A DNA stretch of 13,467 bases from an uncultured Oscillibacter sp. (GTDB taxonomy: Bacteria; Bacillota; Clostridia; Oscillospirales; Oscillospiraceae): NCBI GenBank assembly GCA_910583695.1, contig CAJTZL010000064.1, positions 1 to 13,467 of the forward strand, given 5' to 3'. A model generated the notes under the pieces. That model was not told the origin of the DNA. It saw nothing but the letters and a program-made list of their open reading frames with translations, and searched no databases. A program made the translations under genes and the position numbers. Within the stretch, counting starts at the first letter, position 1, and each line of letters begins with the position of its first letter. This document shows, piece by piece, positions 6,174 to 12,851 of the stretch.

Positions 6174-7367
6174 TCATTTCAGCGCATCCAGCAGGGCCGC
6201 CGGGTCCACCGCCTTCCCGTAGGGATATTCCGCCCCGTCCTGCCGGACGGAGAGGGGGCGGGCCGTGGCCTGGGCGGCGGTGAGGAACTCCTCGAACGTC
6301 ACCTCCGGCTTTACCTGACAGGCCAGGGCGTAGAGCCCCGCCACCCAGGGGACCGCCCAGCTCATGCCGCCCTCGGCAAAGTGTGCGTAGGCGTCTTCCC
6401 CCGACGGGGAGGCGGTGGTCCGGCGGTCCATGGGGACCAGGAGCAAAGACCCGTCCGCGCCCCGGTACTCCCCGCTGTACAGCGCCTCCTCCCAGAAGGC
6501 CCCGGGGCGGCAGTCCTCCAGGCTGTCCGGGCTGCCGTAAGGCGTCCGCCCCATGCCCATCCAAGGCTCCAGCAGGGGGTCCCGGCTGTTGACGCAGACC
6601 ACGGCGATGCCCGCCGCCCGGGCCCGCGCGATGGCGGCCTCCAGCTCCGTTGCACCCCGGTCCTCCGGCATCCAGCCCACGGACATGGAGATGACCCGGA
6701 TTTTTTCACCCTCCGGCAGGGTTTCGTTGAGGGCGGTCAGGCGGTCCACATCCTGGGCATAATAGGACAGGTCCCGGACGAAATCCTCCCCCTCCCCGGT
6801 TCCCAGGTCGTCGGCGATGAAGTACAGCAGAGCCTCCGGGGCCACGCCCGCGGTCTTCCCCAGGGCGATGGAGGCCACGGCGGGGCCATGGGTGGAGGCA
6901 GGGCTCTCCGCCATGCCGTGGTACTCCTGATAGAGCCGGAGGCGGTCCCCGTACTCCTGGTGCTCCGTCAGCAGGGTCTGGTCGATGATGGCCACGCCCA
7001 CGCCCCTGCCGGTGATTCCCTGCTCATGGAGGGCCCGGAGGCCCAGGCCGGGGTCCTTCCCCAGCTCCAGAAGCCGCTGCGGGTCAAAGTCCCCCGGCAG
7101 GCGCTCCGGCCAACGGGTGTTGGTGTCGAAATCCGAGGGGTACAGCGTATCTCCCAGGTCTGACAGGTCCAGATCCCCGAGGTCCGCGCCCCGGAGATCG
7201 CCGGAGGACAGGAGCTCCCGGGGGGAGGCCTCCCATAGGTTTCCCTCCGCCTCCGGGCGGCGGGAAACGGTCCCCGGCGTCAAGGGCTCCTCCAGGGCCG
7301 GCGCGCAGGCCGTCAGCAGGGCCAGAAGGAGGCAGAGAAGGGGGCGCAAGGGTTTGCGGTGCTTCAT
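6174..7367 (-). CDS. Subtilisin-like (S8) serine protease, predicted lipoprotein
   Basis: A 397-residue protein. A basic, hydrophobic leader ends in the lipobox LTAC (C21), so it should be anchored to the outer face of the membrane. Residues 22-115 are a propeptide-like or linker region with a short pentapeptide-like stretch (ADLGDLDLSDLGD, 61-73). The S8 domain (about 115-397) has the full triad: D129 in VAIIDQ, H160 in THGPAVASIALG, S336 in GGMSWAVPWVAG. N260 in VCVNSRD is the likely oxyanion Asn. Two usually conserved positions differ (HGP for HGT, GMSW for GTSM), so it is a divergent but apparently intact enzyme. AAGGAG lies about ten bases before the ATG. A long palindrome begins just upstream of that site. 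I found no good promoter for this strand. Confidence 0.9.
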   Translation of the reverse strand: MKHRKPLRPLLCLLLALLTACAPALEEPLTPGTVSRRPEAEGNLWEASPRELLSSGDLRGADLGDLDLSDLGDTLYPSDFDTNTRWPERLPGDFDPQRLLELGKDPGLGLRALHEQGITGRGVGVAIIDQTLLTEHQEYGDRLRLYQEYHGMAESPASTHGPAVASIALGKTAGVAPEALLYFIADDLGTGEGEDFVRDLSYYAQDVDRLTALNETLPEGEKIRVISMSVGWMPEDRGATELEAAIARARAAGIAVVCVNSRDPLLEPWMGMGRTPYGSPDSLEDCRPGAFWEEALYSGEYRGADGSLLLVPMDRRTTASPSGEDAYAHFAEGGMSWAVPWVAGLYALACQVKPEVTFEEFLTAAQATARPLSVRQDGAEYPYGKAVDPAALLDALK

Positions 7368-7398
7368 GGGAAATCATCTCCTTGTTGAAATGCTTCCA

Positions 7399-7559
7399 GG
7401 CCTTGTTTGAAAAATGGCGGAATGCAGGATTGGTGCAGATTTTTTTGCCAGGCAAGGCGATTGGACGCGGAAATCCCGACGGATTTCAAGTCCAGGCAAC
7501 GCAGTCCTGGCGGAAAAAGATACCCCAAGACGGCGTCTTGCCATTTTTCAAACATGGCC
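7399..7559. repeat. 161-nt imperfect palindrome in the protease/SLH intergenic region
   Basis: The outer arms pair perfectly over 15 bp (TGTTTGAAAAATGGC at 7404-7418 with 7540-7554), and 7399-7402 with 7556-7559 extends them. An inner arm pairs 7444-7452 with 7506-7514 through GCCAGG/CCTGGC plus wobbles. Further in, GCG/CGC, GGAC/GTCC and GAAATCC (7470-7476) with GGATTTC (7481-7487) close onto a short loop. Pairing therefore runs through nearly the whole element, as in a MITE-like or hairpin-forming dispersed repeat. No start codon with a ribosome binding site opens a credible ORF here. It is unrelated in sequence to the palindrome at 1-296. Confidence 0.75.
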
Positions 7560-7587
7560 GGATGGACCACTAGCATAACAGGCAAAT

Positions 7588-7627
7588 CTTACGAACGGCC
7601 TGACAAAATTCTTACGGTTTTCTTACA
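7588..7627 (-). promoter_or_regulatory. Direct repeats at about 11-nt spacing, possible OmpR/WalR/PhoP-type binding site
   Basis: On the minus strand TGTAAG (7622-7627), CGTAAG (7611-7616) and TGTCAG (7600-7605) recur exactly every 11 bases, and CGTAAG (7588-7593) follows at 12. OmpR-family regulators bind such helical-turn direct repeats, and the WalR consensus TGTWAH-N5-TGTWAH is similar except for the last base. The array lies about 50 nt upstream of the SLH gene's -35 and also upstream of the divergent protease gene. Binding is inferred. Confidence 0.45.
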
Positions 7628-7678
7628 GTTTGCGGAGACCGCCGCCCGCCCTTTTTCTTCCGATTTTGTCAAAACCCC

Positions 7679-7707
7679 TTGACGGGAGACAGACGGAGGT
7701 CTATTCT
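7679..7707 (+). promoter_or_regulatory. Sigma-A promoter of the SLH protein gene
   Basis: TTGACG (7679-7684), a 17-base spacer, then TATTCT (7702-7707), 55 nt before the GTG start. The hexamers are identical to those of the yqeC promoter. Confidence 0.75.
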
Positions 7708-7762
7708 TATTTTATAAACAGAGGCAACCGGACAAATCGCACTATGCGGAGGAGGGCTTCCC

Positions 7763-8725
7763 GTGAAAAAGATCGTCTCAACATTCCTGGCGTCGCTGCT
7801 GTGCCTGAGCCTTGCCGTGCCTGCAGCCCTGGCCTACGGGCCCGTGGACGGACGGACCGCCGTTTCGTCCAACCTGTGGACCAGCATGGCCCTGGGGCTG
7901 AACAACTTCCGGAGGACCCGGGACTATTACCCCGGGGTGTTCCAAGACGTGCCCTCCGGAGTCTGGTACGAGAGCGGGGTCCGGACCCTCTATGAGCGGG
8001 GCCTGACGGAGGGCGGCCGGCGCTTCGGCCCCCAGAGCCGGGTCACGCTGGGCGAAACGGTGTCCCTGGCGGTCAGCCTCCACCGGATTTACAACGGCTG
8101 GGCCATCCCGGAGGGCATGAGCGGGCTCCAATACGCCCTGAATACCGGCATCGTCACCGCCGACCAGTATGACGACTACGCGGCCCCCGCCACCCGGCGG
8201 AGCTTTGCCGCCATCATGGCCAAGGCCCTCCCGTCGGAGGCCCTGCGGGGCATCAACATCGTCATGGATGGGGCCATTCCCGACGTGCCCATGTCGGACC
8301 CCGGCGCCCAGGGCATTTACCGCCTCTACCGGGCGGGGGTCCTGGTGGGCGGGGACACCTGGGGCACCTTCCGCCCCGACAGCCTGATCACCCGGGACAC
8401 GGCGTCGGTAATCGTCTCCCGGATGGTGGAGCCCGCCCTGCGCAAGGGAACTTCTTTGATGAACCAGGAATCTTATCAGGTTTACCTGGACCGGAGCACC
8501 CTGCTCCTCTCCCCGGGGCAGACCGACCGGCTCACCGCCGTGGTCTATCCCGTCAACAATGTCCAGGCCCAGGCCGTCGCCTGGACCTCCTCGGAGACCC
8601 GGACCGCCGTGGTGGACCAGTACGGCACCGTCACCGCCCTCCGGCCGGGCACCGCCCTGATCATCGCCTCCACGCCCTCCGGCACCATGGCCACCTGTAC
8701 AGTGCGGGTGGTGGACTGGTACTGA
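7763..8725 (+). CDS. Secreted protein with SLH repeats and a C-terminal Big2 (Ig-like) domain
   Basis: A 320-residue exported surface protein. The GTG start follows GGAGGAGGG at 7748-7756. A signal peptide covers residues 1-24 (likely cut after ALA). Three S-layer-homology-like repeats follow: the first, with FQDVPSGVWYESGVRTLYERGL and the GP.SRVTLGE core (about 59-110); a degenerate second (about 111-160); and a third, with IPDVPMSDPGAQGIYRLYRAGV and TFRPDSLITRDTASVIVSRM (172-221). SLH repeats bind secondary cell-wall polymers. Residues 239-317 form a Big2 domain (LDRSTLLLSPGQT, VAWTSSETRTAVVDQYGTVTAL). The small size suggests a wall-attached adaptor and not a full S-layer protein. The serpin lies 87 nt downstream without a clear terminator between, so co-transcription is possible. 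Confidence 0.88.
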   Translation: MKKIVSTFLASLLCLSLAVPAALAYGPVDGRTAVSSNLWTSMALGLNNFRRTRDYYPGVFQDVPSGVWYESGVRTLYERGLTEGGRRFGPQSRVTLGETVSLAVSLHRIYNGWAIPEGMSGLQYALNTGIVTADQYDDYAAPATRRSFAAIMAKALPSEALRGINIVMDGAIPDVPMSDPGAQGIYRLYRAGVLVGGDTWGTFRPDSLITRDTASVIVSRMVEPALRKGTSLMNQESYQVYLDRSTLLLSPGQTDRLTAVVYPVNNVQAQAVAWTSSETRTAVVDQYGTVTALRPGTALIIASTPSGTMATCTVRVVDWY

Positions 8726-8812
8726 GCACCCATTTAAAATTTCGGAGAGGGCGAAACCTCCGGTCCGTGCATGTCGTCTATACAGGCAGAGAACGAAAAG
8801 GAGGAATGCCCC

Positions 8813-10045
8813 ATGAACCGATGGAACCGCATAGCCGCCCTGCTTCTGGCCCTGCTGTGCCTTGCCGGGTGCGGCGGGGGAGGGTCCCGGCGCCTGACGA
8901 AGGAGACCGCCGCCCCGGCGGAGGTCCCCCGGGAGATTCCGGCGGAGGACGCCGCCGCCCTGGCGGAGTTCTCCCTGGAGCTGCTGCGGCGGAGCTGGGC
9001 GGGGGAGAACGCCCTGGTGTCCCCATTGTCGGTGCTCTCCGCCCTGGGCATGACGGCCAACGGGGCGAGGGGAGAGACTCTGGAACAGATGGAGGCCGTC
9101 CTGGGTCTGCCGACGGAGAGGCTGAACGGAGTTCTGGCCGCCTGGGCGGCGGACCTGCCCAGGGGAAAGGACTGCCGGGTGGAGCTGGCAAACTCCGTCT
9201 GGGTCCGGGACGACGGGAGCTTTGAGGCCGATCAGGACTTTTTGGAGACTGCGGCGGGCTGGTACAAGGCGGAGGTCTTCGCCTCCAAATTTGACGCCGC
9301 CGCCGTCCGGGATATCAACAGCTGGGTGGAGAAGAACACCCGCGGCATGATCCCGGAGATTTTAAGCGAGCTCCGAGACGAGACCATGATGGTCCTGGTC
9401 AACGCCCTGGCCCTGGAGGCGGAGTGGGAGGAAATCTACGAGGACATCCAGATCCGGGAGAACGGGATTTTTACCACGGAGGACGGCGCGGAACAGCCCG
9501 CGGCGCTGATGTATTCCTCCGAGGGGCATTATCTGAAGGACGAGGGGGCCCAGGGCTTCCTGAAATTCTACAAGGGCGGGCGCTGGGCTTTCGCCGCCCT
9601 GCTGCCGGACGAGGGCACGGCCCTGGAGGACTACCTGGACTCCCTGACGGGGGAGCGGCTCCACCGGGTGCTGGCGGGCGCGGAGGAGACCCTGGTCTAC
9701 GCCGCCATCCCCAAATTCAAGAGCGAATACGGGGTGGAGCTGAACGACGCTTTGAAGGCCCTGGGCATGACGGACGCCTTTGACATGGACCGGGCGGACC
9801 TGTCCGGCCTGGGACGCTCCGAGCTGGGGCCGCTGTTCATCAGCCGGGTGCTCCACAAGACCTCTGTCTCCGTGGACGAGAAGGGCACCCGGGCCGGGGC
9901 TGCCACGGCGGTGCTGGCGGACAGCGGGGCCGACATGCCGGGGACCGTGCCGGAGGTGTATCTGGACCGGCCCTTCCTGTATATGCTGGTGGACACGGAA
10001 ACGAGCCTCCCCGCCTTTATCGGGGTGGTCACGGACATGAGCTGA
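8813..10045 (+). CDS. Lipoprotein serpin (family I4 protease inhibitor), probably inhibitory
   Basis: A 410-residue serpin. I start at ATG 8813, behind AAAGGAGG with eight bases of spacing; an in-frame ATG at 8771 has no such site and would bury the signal. The leader ends in the lipobox LAGC (C20), so the inhibitor should be membrane-anchored outside the cell. The serpin domain (about 45-410) includes NALVSPLSVLSALGMTANGA (66-85), LANSVWV (125-131) and VLVNALALEAEW (194-205). The reactive-centre hinge is intact: E356 (P17), K357, G358 (P15), T359 (P14), R360, then small residues A361-A366. That pattern marks inhibitory serpins. Counting 17 from E356 puts the scissile region near S371-A373. 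The C-terminal DRPFLYML (385-392) and IGVV are canonical. Bacterial serpins are sporadic; related gut bacteria and clostridia use them against host or subtilisin-type proteases. Confidence 0.93.
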   Translation: MNRWNRIAALLLALLCLAGCGGGGSRRLTKETAAPAEVPREIPAEDAAALAEFSLELLRRSWAGENALVSPLSVLSALGMTANGARGETLEQMEAVLGLPTERLNGVLAAWAADLPRGKDCRVELANSVWVRDDGSFEADQDFLETAAGWYKAEVFASKFDAAAVRDINSWVEKNTRGMIPEILSELRDETMMVLVNALALEAEWEEIYEDIQIRENGIFTTEDGAEQPAALMYSSEGHYLKDEGAQGFLKFYKGGRWAFAALLPDEGTALEDYLDSLTGERLHRVLAGAEETLVYAAIPKFKSEYGVELNDALKALGMTDAFDMDRADLSGLGRSELGPLFISRVLHKTSVSVDEKGTRAGAATAVLADSGADMPGTVPEVYLDRPFLYMLVDTETSLPAFIGVVTDMS

Positions 10046-10049
10046 ATCA

Positions 10050-10078
10050 AAAAGCGGACGGCTGTGCCGTCCGCTTTT
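10050..10078. terminator. Bidirectional terminator between serpin and selD
   Basis: A 13-bp perfect stem (AAAAGCGGACGGC / GCCGTCCGCTTTT, TGT loop) ends in T's in both directions and lies between convergent genes. The 86 nt between it and the selD stop show nothing I can name. Confidence 0.92.
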
Positions 10079-10164
10079 CCTATAGACTTCGCTGCCGCCG
10101 CTTCGGCTTGGCTGACTGCCGGACCGCCGGAGCGGGTACAGTGTTTCTTTTGGTCCTGTTCCTT

Positions 10165-11214
10165 TCAAGGAAACGAGCGAAGGAAAATCCGCTTTCCGCC
10201 CCGGTACTCCCGGACCGTGCCGATGCGCTGGGCGCTGGGGACGGCGGGCTTCAGCGCCCGGTACAGGGCCTCCGCGTCCTCCGGGTCCACTGCCATGAGA
10301 AGGCCGCCGGAGGTCTGAGGGTCGTAGAACAGGTCCTGCCGCCAGAGCTCCGTTTCGCCGGGGTCCACGGCGTCCTGCGCAAAGGCGCGGTTGCGGTACA
10401 TGCCCTCGGGGAGGACGCCCATGATCGCCAGCTCCGCCGCCTCGGGGAGGAAGTCCACGGCCTTCGCGTCGATCTCCAGCTCCACCCCGCCGCCCTGGGC
10501 CAGCTCCAGGCTGTGGCCCAGGAGGCCGAAGCCCGTCACGTCCGTGCAGGCGTGGACCCGGTATTGGACCATCACATCCCGGGCGGCCTTGTTCAGGGTG
10601 GTCATGAGCCCGCAGGCCCGCTCCAGGACCGCCGGGGGGACCAGCTCCGCCTTGGCGGCGGTGGTCAGGACCCCCAGCCCCAGGGGCTTGGTGAAGAGGA
10701 GCACGTCCCCGGGCCGGGCCCCGGCGTTGGTGAGCATCTTGTCCGGGTGGACGAAGCCGGTGACGGCAAGGCCGTACTTGGGCTCGTCGTCCAGGATGCT
10801 GTGCCCCCCTGTAATCAGAGCTCCGGCCTCATACACCTTGTCATAGCCTCCCCGGAGCAGGTCGTGGACCGCCTCGGGGGGCATGTCCTTGGGGACGGCC
10901 ATGATGTTCAGGCACAGCTTGGGCTCTCCGCCCATGGCGTAGACGTCGGAGAGGGCGTTGGCGGCGGCGATCTGGCCGAAGAGGTAGGGATCGTCGGCAA
11001 TGGGGGGGAAGAAGTCCACCGTCTGAACCAGGGCCAGAGTGTCGGAAATTTTGTAGACGGAGGCATCGTCGCTCCGGTCAAAGCCCACCAGCAGGTTCGG
11101 GTCCTGACGGACCTGGATGCCCTCCAGCAGCCGGGCCAGGGTCCCGGCCCCCACCTTGGCCCCGCAGCCGGCGCACTTGGCCAGCTTGGTCAGCTTCACT
11201 TGGTTTTCCGCCAT
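10165..11214 (-). CDS. selD: Selenide, water dikinase (selenophosphate synthetase), Cys form
   Basis: A 349-residue enzyme that makes monoselenophosphate from selenide and ATP. I start at ATG 11214, preceded by AGGAGGGG; the open frame extends 47 codons further, but that stretch is Gly/Arg-rich shadow sequence inside yqeB. The catalytic site CAGCGAK (14-20) gives C17 and K20, matching the numbering of Escherichia coli SelD; position 17 is Cys and not selenocysteine, with no in-frame TGA. Other AIRS-family motifs follow: DDASVYKI, TVDFFPPIADDPYLFGQIAAANALSDVYAMGG, TGGHSI, TKPLG, DVTGFGLLGH and DPQTSGGLL. It overlaps the yqeB end by 19 nt. Its operon partners suggest its selenophosphate feeds molybdenum hydroxylase cofactor selenation; selA and selB are not in the window. 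Confidence 0.97.
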   Translation of the reverse strand: MAENQVKLTKLAKCAGCGAKVGAGTLARLLEGIQVRQDPNLLVGFDRSDDASVYKISDTLALVQTVDFFPPIADDPYLFGQIAAANALSDVYAMGGEPKLCLNIMAVPKDMPPEAVHDLLRGGYDKVYEAGALITGGHSILDDEPKYGLAVTGFVHPDKMLTNAGARPGDVLLFTKPLGLGVLTTAAKAELVPPAVLERACGLMTTLNKAARDVMVQYRVHACTDVTGFGLLGHSLELAQGGGVELEIDAKAVDFLPEAAELAIMGVLPEGMYRNRAFAQDAVDPGETELWRQDLFYDPQTSGGLLMAVDPEDAEALYRALKPAVPSAQRIGTVREYRGGKRIFLRSFP

Positions 11215-12047
11215 AATACCCCTCCTGTTTTCAATACGGATTGTAATGATTCCTTGGACTTCAACGCACCGGACAGGGAAAGGACCGCCTCCAGCACCCC
11301 GCCGCCCACCGCCAGGGCCTTGTCGCTGGCGCAATAGCAGTGCTCGAGGCGGCACCGGGGGTCGATATCCCCGGCCTTCATGCCCTTGTGGACCGGGGTG
11401 CCCTCCGGCAGGATGCCCCGGAGGATGCCGTCCAGGGTGCAGACCATGGGGAGGCCGTTTACCTCGGCGGCCGTGTCCCCCTGCTTCACCTGGGCGCCGA
11501 TGTCCAGGAGCTGGTGAAACACCCCGTCCGCCGGGGCCCGGAGGACCCGCTCCCCGGCAAAGCCGCCGATGAGGCCGGGAATGCCGGTGTTGGGCAGGGC
11601 GGAGCCCTCATAGAGGGCCCGGCCCAGGGTGTGGCCCCGCATGGTCTCCACCACGGCGTGGCAGTCCACCCCCGCCGTGAAGCCGGGGCCCACGCCGACG
11701 ACCACGGGGGCGTCGGTAATGCGCGTGCCCAGGTTCCGCTTGGCCAGGATGGCGTCCACCACGGCGGCGGGCCTCAGGACCGGGATGCAGGTCCCCGCCG
11801 GGTCCGCCAGCACGGGGATGAGGTGCTGCTCCAAAAGCTCCAGGGCCTGCGCCGGGGACTCCGCCCGGCGGGCAGTGACGTTTTCCACCACAGCCTCCCC
11901 GTGAACGATGGCCTGAGAAAAGGCCACGGTCCGCCGGATGGCGGTGGGCTGCTCCAGATCCGTCAGGACCACCCGGAGTCCCGCCCGCCAGAGGCGGAGG
12001 GCCGCGCCGGTGGCGATATCCCCGGCTCCGCGAATGACGACAAGCAT
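11196..12047 (-). CDS. yqeB: YqeB, selenium-dependent molybdenum hydroxylase accessory protein
   Basis: A 283-residue cytoplasmic protein of the YqeB (EF2563-type) family, which co-occurs with SelD and YqeC in genomes carrying selenium-dependent molybdenum hydroxylases such as xanthine dehydrogenases. The N-terminus has the nucleotide-binding-like glycine motif IRGAGDIATGAALRL (5-19) followed by VLTDLEQPTAIRRTVAFSQAI (27-47), a family signature. VGVGPGFTAGVDCHAVVETMRGH (137-159) and the Gly-rich NTGIPGLIGGFAGERVLRAP follow. Its exact reaction is not established. The start has AAAAGGAGG at seven bases. It overlaps yqeC by 85 nt upstream and selD by 19 nt downstream, so the three are one tightly packed, probably co-translated operon. 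Confidence 0.92.
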   Translation of the reverse strand: MLVVIRGAGDIATGAALRLWRAGLRVVLTDLEQPTAIRRTVAFSQAIVHGEAVVENVTARRAESPAQALELLEQHLIPVLADPAGTCIPVLRPAAVVDAILAKRNLGTRITDAPVVVGVGPGFTAGVDCHAVVETMRGHTLGRALYEGSALPNTGIPGLIGGFAGERVLRAPADGVFHQLLDIGAQVKQGDTAAEVNGLPMVCTLDGILRGILPEGTPVHKGMKAGDIDPRCRLEHCYCASDKALAVGGGVLEAVLSLSGALKSKESLQSVLKTGGVLWRKTK

Positions 12048-12724
12048 ATCCAGCTCCTCCTTTTCAGCGCCCCGGCGTACACGGGCCAGGGCAGCAGCTC
12101 CGCCAGACGGCGGGCGGCGGCCAGGGCGGCTTCCCCCTCCGCCTGATTGACAAAGACCCGGATGGGGGGGCCCTCCGTGGACGTCTCCATTCGCAGGGCC
12201 TCCGCCAGGGCCTCCGGCGTCACCGGGTCCCCGGGCTCCAGGCCGGTCAGGGAGCAGAAGCGCTCCGGCCGGTGGACCGCCTCCCGGACCGGGCGGCCGA
12301 AGCCGGAGGCCCCCGCCAGCATGATGATCTGATCTGCCTCCGGGGGGATGACCGGCTCGTGGGGGGCGTGGGCCTTGAGGGGGCGGCCCGCCGCGCCGTC
12401 GGCCTCCGCCAGCACGTAGTCCGCCAGGACCGCCAGACGGGCCATGGGGATGCCCGGGGCGGTGAGCTTCCCCGTGCCGGGCACCGGAGTCCCGGCGCAG
12501 ACCGGGCGGCGGGCCGCCAGGGCCTCCGCCAGGGCGGTTTCCGTGGGGTTCATCAGGTTCGGAAGGCCGTCAAAGGGAAGCAGCTTTGTGGTAGCGCAGA
12601 GGAGGACCCGGGCCCCGTCCGCCGCCAGCTCCGTTCCCAGGGTCCGGAGAAGGGTGGTCTTGCCGCCGCCGCCGGTGACGGCGGTGACGCCGGGGCGGAT
12701 ATCCAGCAGTTCGGCCAGATTCAT
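11963..12724 (-). CDS. yqeC: YqeC, putative selenium-dependent hydroxylase accessory NTPase
   Basis: A 253-residue protein of the YqeC family, first gene of the selenium operon. A P-loop TGGGGKTTLL (17-26) shows nucleotide binding. ATTKLLPF (44-51), LAEADGAAGRPLKAHAPHEPVIP (105-127) and VFVNQAE (190-196) are family features. Its precise role in making the labile selenium cofactor is unknown. GGAGGG precedes the ATG, and a good promoter lies about 35 nt upstream. Oddity: family members, as I recall them, end soon after a segment like VYAGAL (215-220), whereas this ORF runs 33 residues further in a Ser/Pro/Arg-rich tail whose last 28 residues overlap yqeB. That tail looks like read-through of shadow sequence, so the native stop may have been lost. 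Confidence 0.92.
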   Translation of the reverse strand: MNLAELLDIRPGVTAVTGGGGKTTLLRTLGTELAADGARVLLCATTKLLPFDGLPNLMNPTETALAEALAARRPVCAGTPVPGTGKLTAPGIPMARLAVLADYVLAEADGAAGRPLKAHAPHEPVIPPEADQIIMLAGASGFGRPVREAVHRPERFCSLTGLEPGDPVTPEALAEALRMETSTEGPPIRVFVNQAEGEAALAAARRLAELLPWPVYAGALKRRSWICLSSFAEPGISPPARPSASGGRDSGWS

Positions 12725-12755
12725 GGCAGGCCCTCCTGTTCGTTGTTCTTTCTAT

Positions 12756-12784
12756 AGAATAACATCCCGCCGGTCCGCCGTCAA
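12756..12784 (-). promoter_or_regulatory. Sigma-A promoter of the yqeC-yqeB-selD operon
   Basis: On the minus strand TTGACG (12779-12784), 17 bases, TATTCT (12756-12761), about 31 nt upstream of the yqeC start. It lies back to back with the greA promoter; the two -35 boxes are nine bases apart. Confidence 0.78.
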
Positions 12785-12793
12785 GGGGCCTTC

Positions 12794-12822
12794 TTGACAG
12801 CGGCGGCGGAAGGGGCTATGAT
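12794..12822 (+). promoter_or_regulatory. Sigma-A promoter of greA
   Basis: A perfect TTGACA (12794-12799), 17 bases, then TATGAT (12817-12822), 29 nt upstream of the GTG start. It is the strongest -35 in the window, suiting a housekeeping gene. Confidence 0.85.
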
Positions 12823-12851
12823 GGAGCGGCACAAAAAAGGAGGGATGTGCC

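Noticed and set aside
8726..8770. Possible terminator or promoter between the SLH gene and the serpin
   Set aside because: The only hairpin (CGGAG...CTCCG) is short with no T-run, and TATACA at 8780-8785 lacks a -35 partner; I left the pair as possibly co-transcribed.
8771..8812. Earlier ATG for the serpin (14 extra residues)
   Set aside because: No Shine-Dalgarno, and it would push the lipoprotein signal inward; ATG 8813 sits behind AAAGGAGG.
11215..11355. 47-codon upstream extension of selD
   Set aside because: The segment is Gly/Arg-rich shadow of yqeB; AGGAGGGG marks ATG 11214, which also gives the expected C17/K20 positions.
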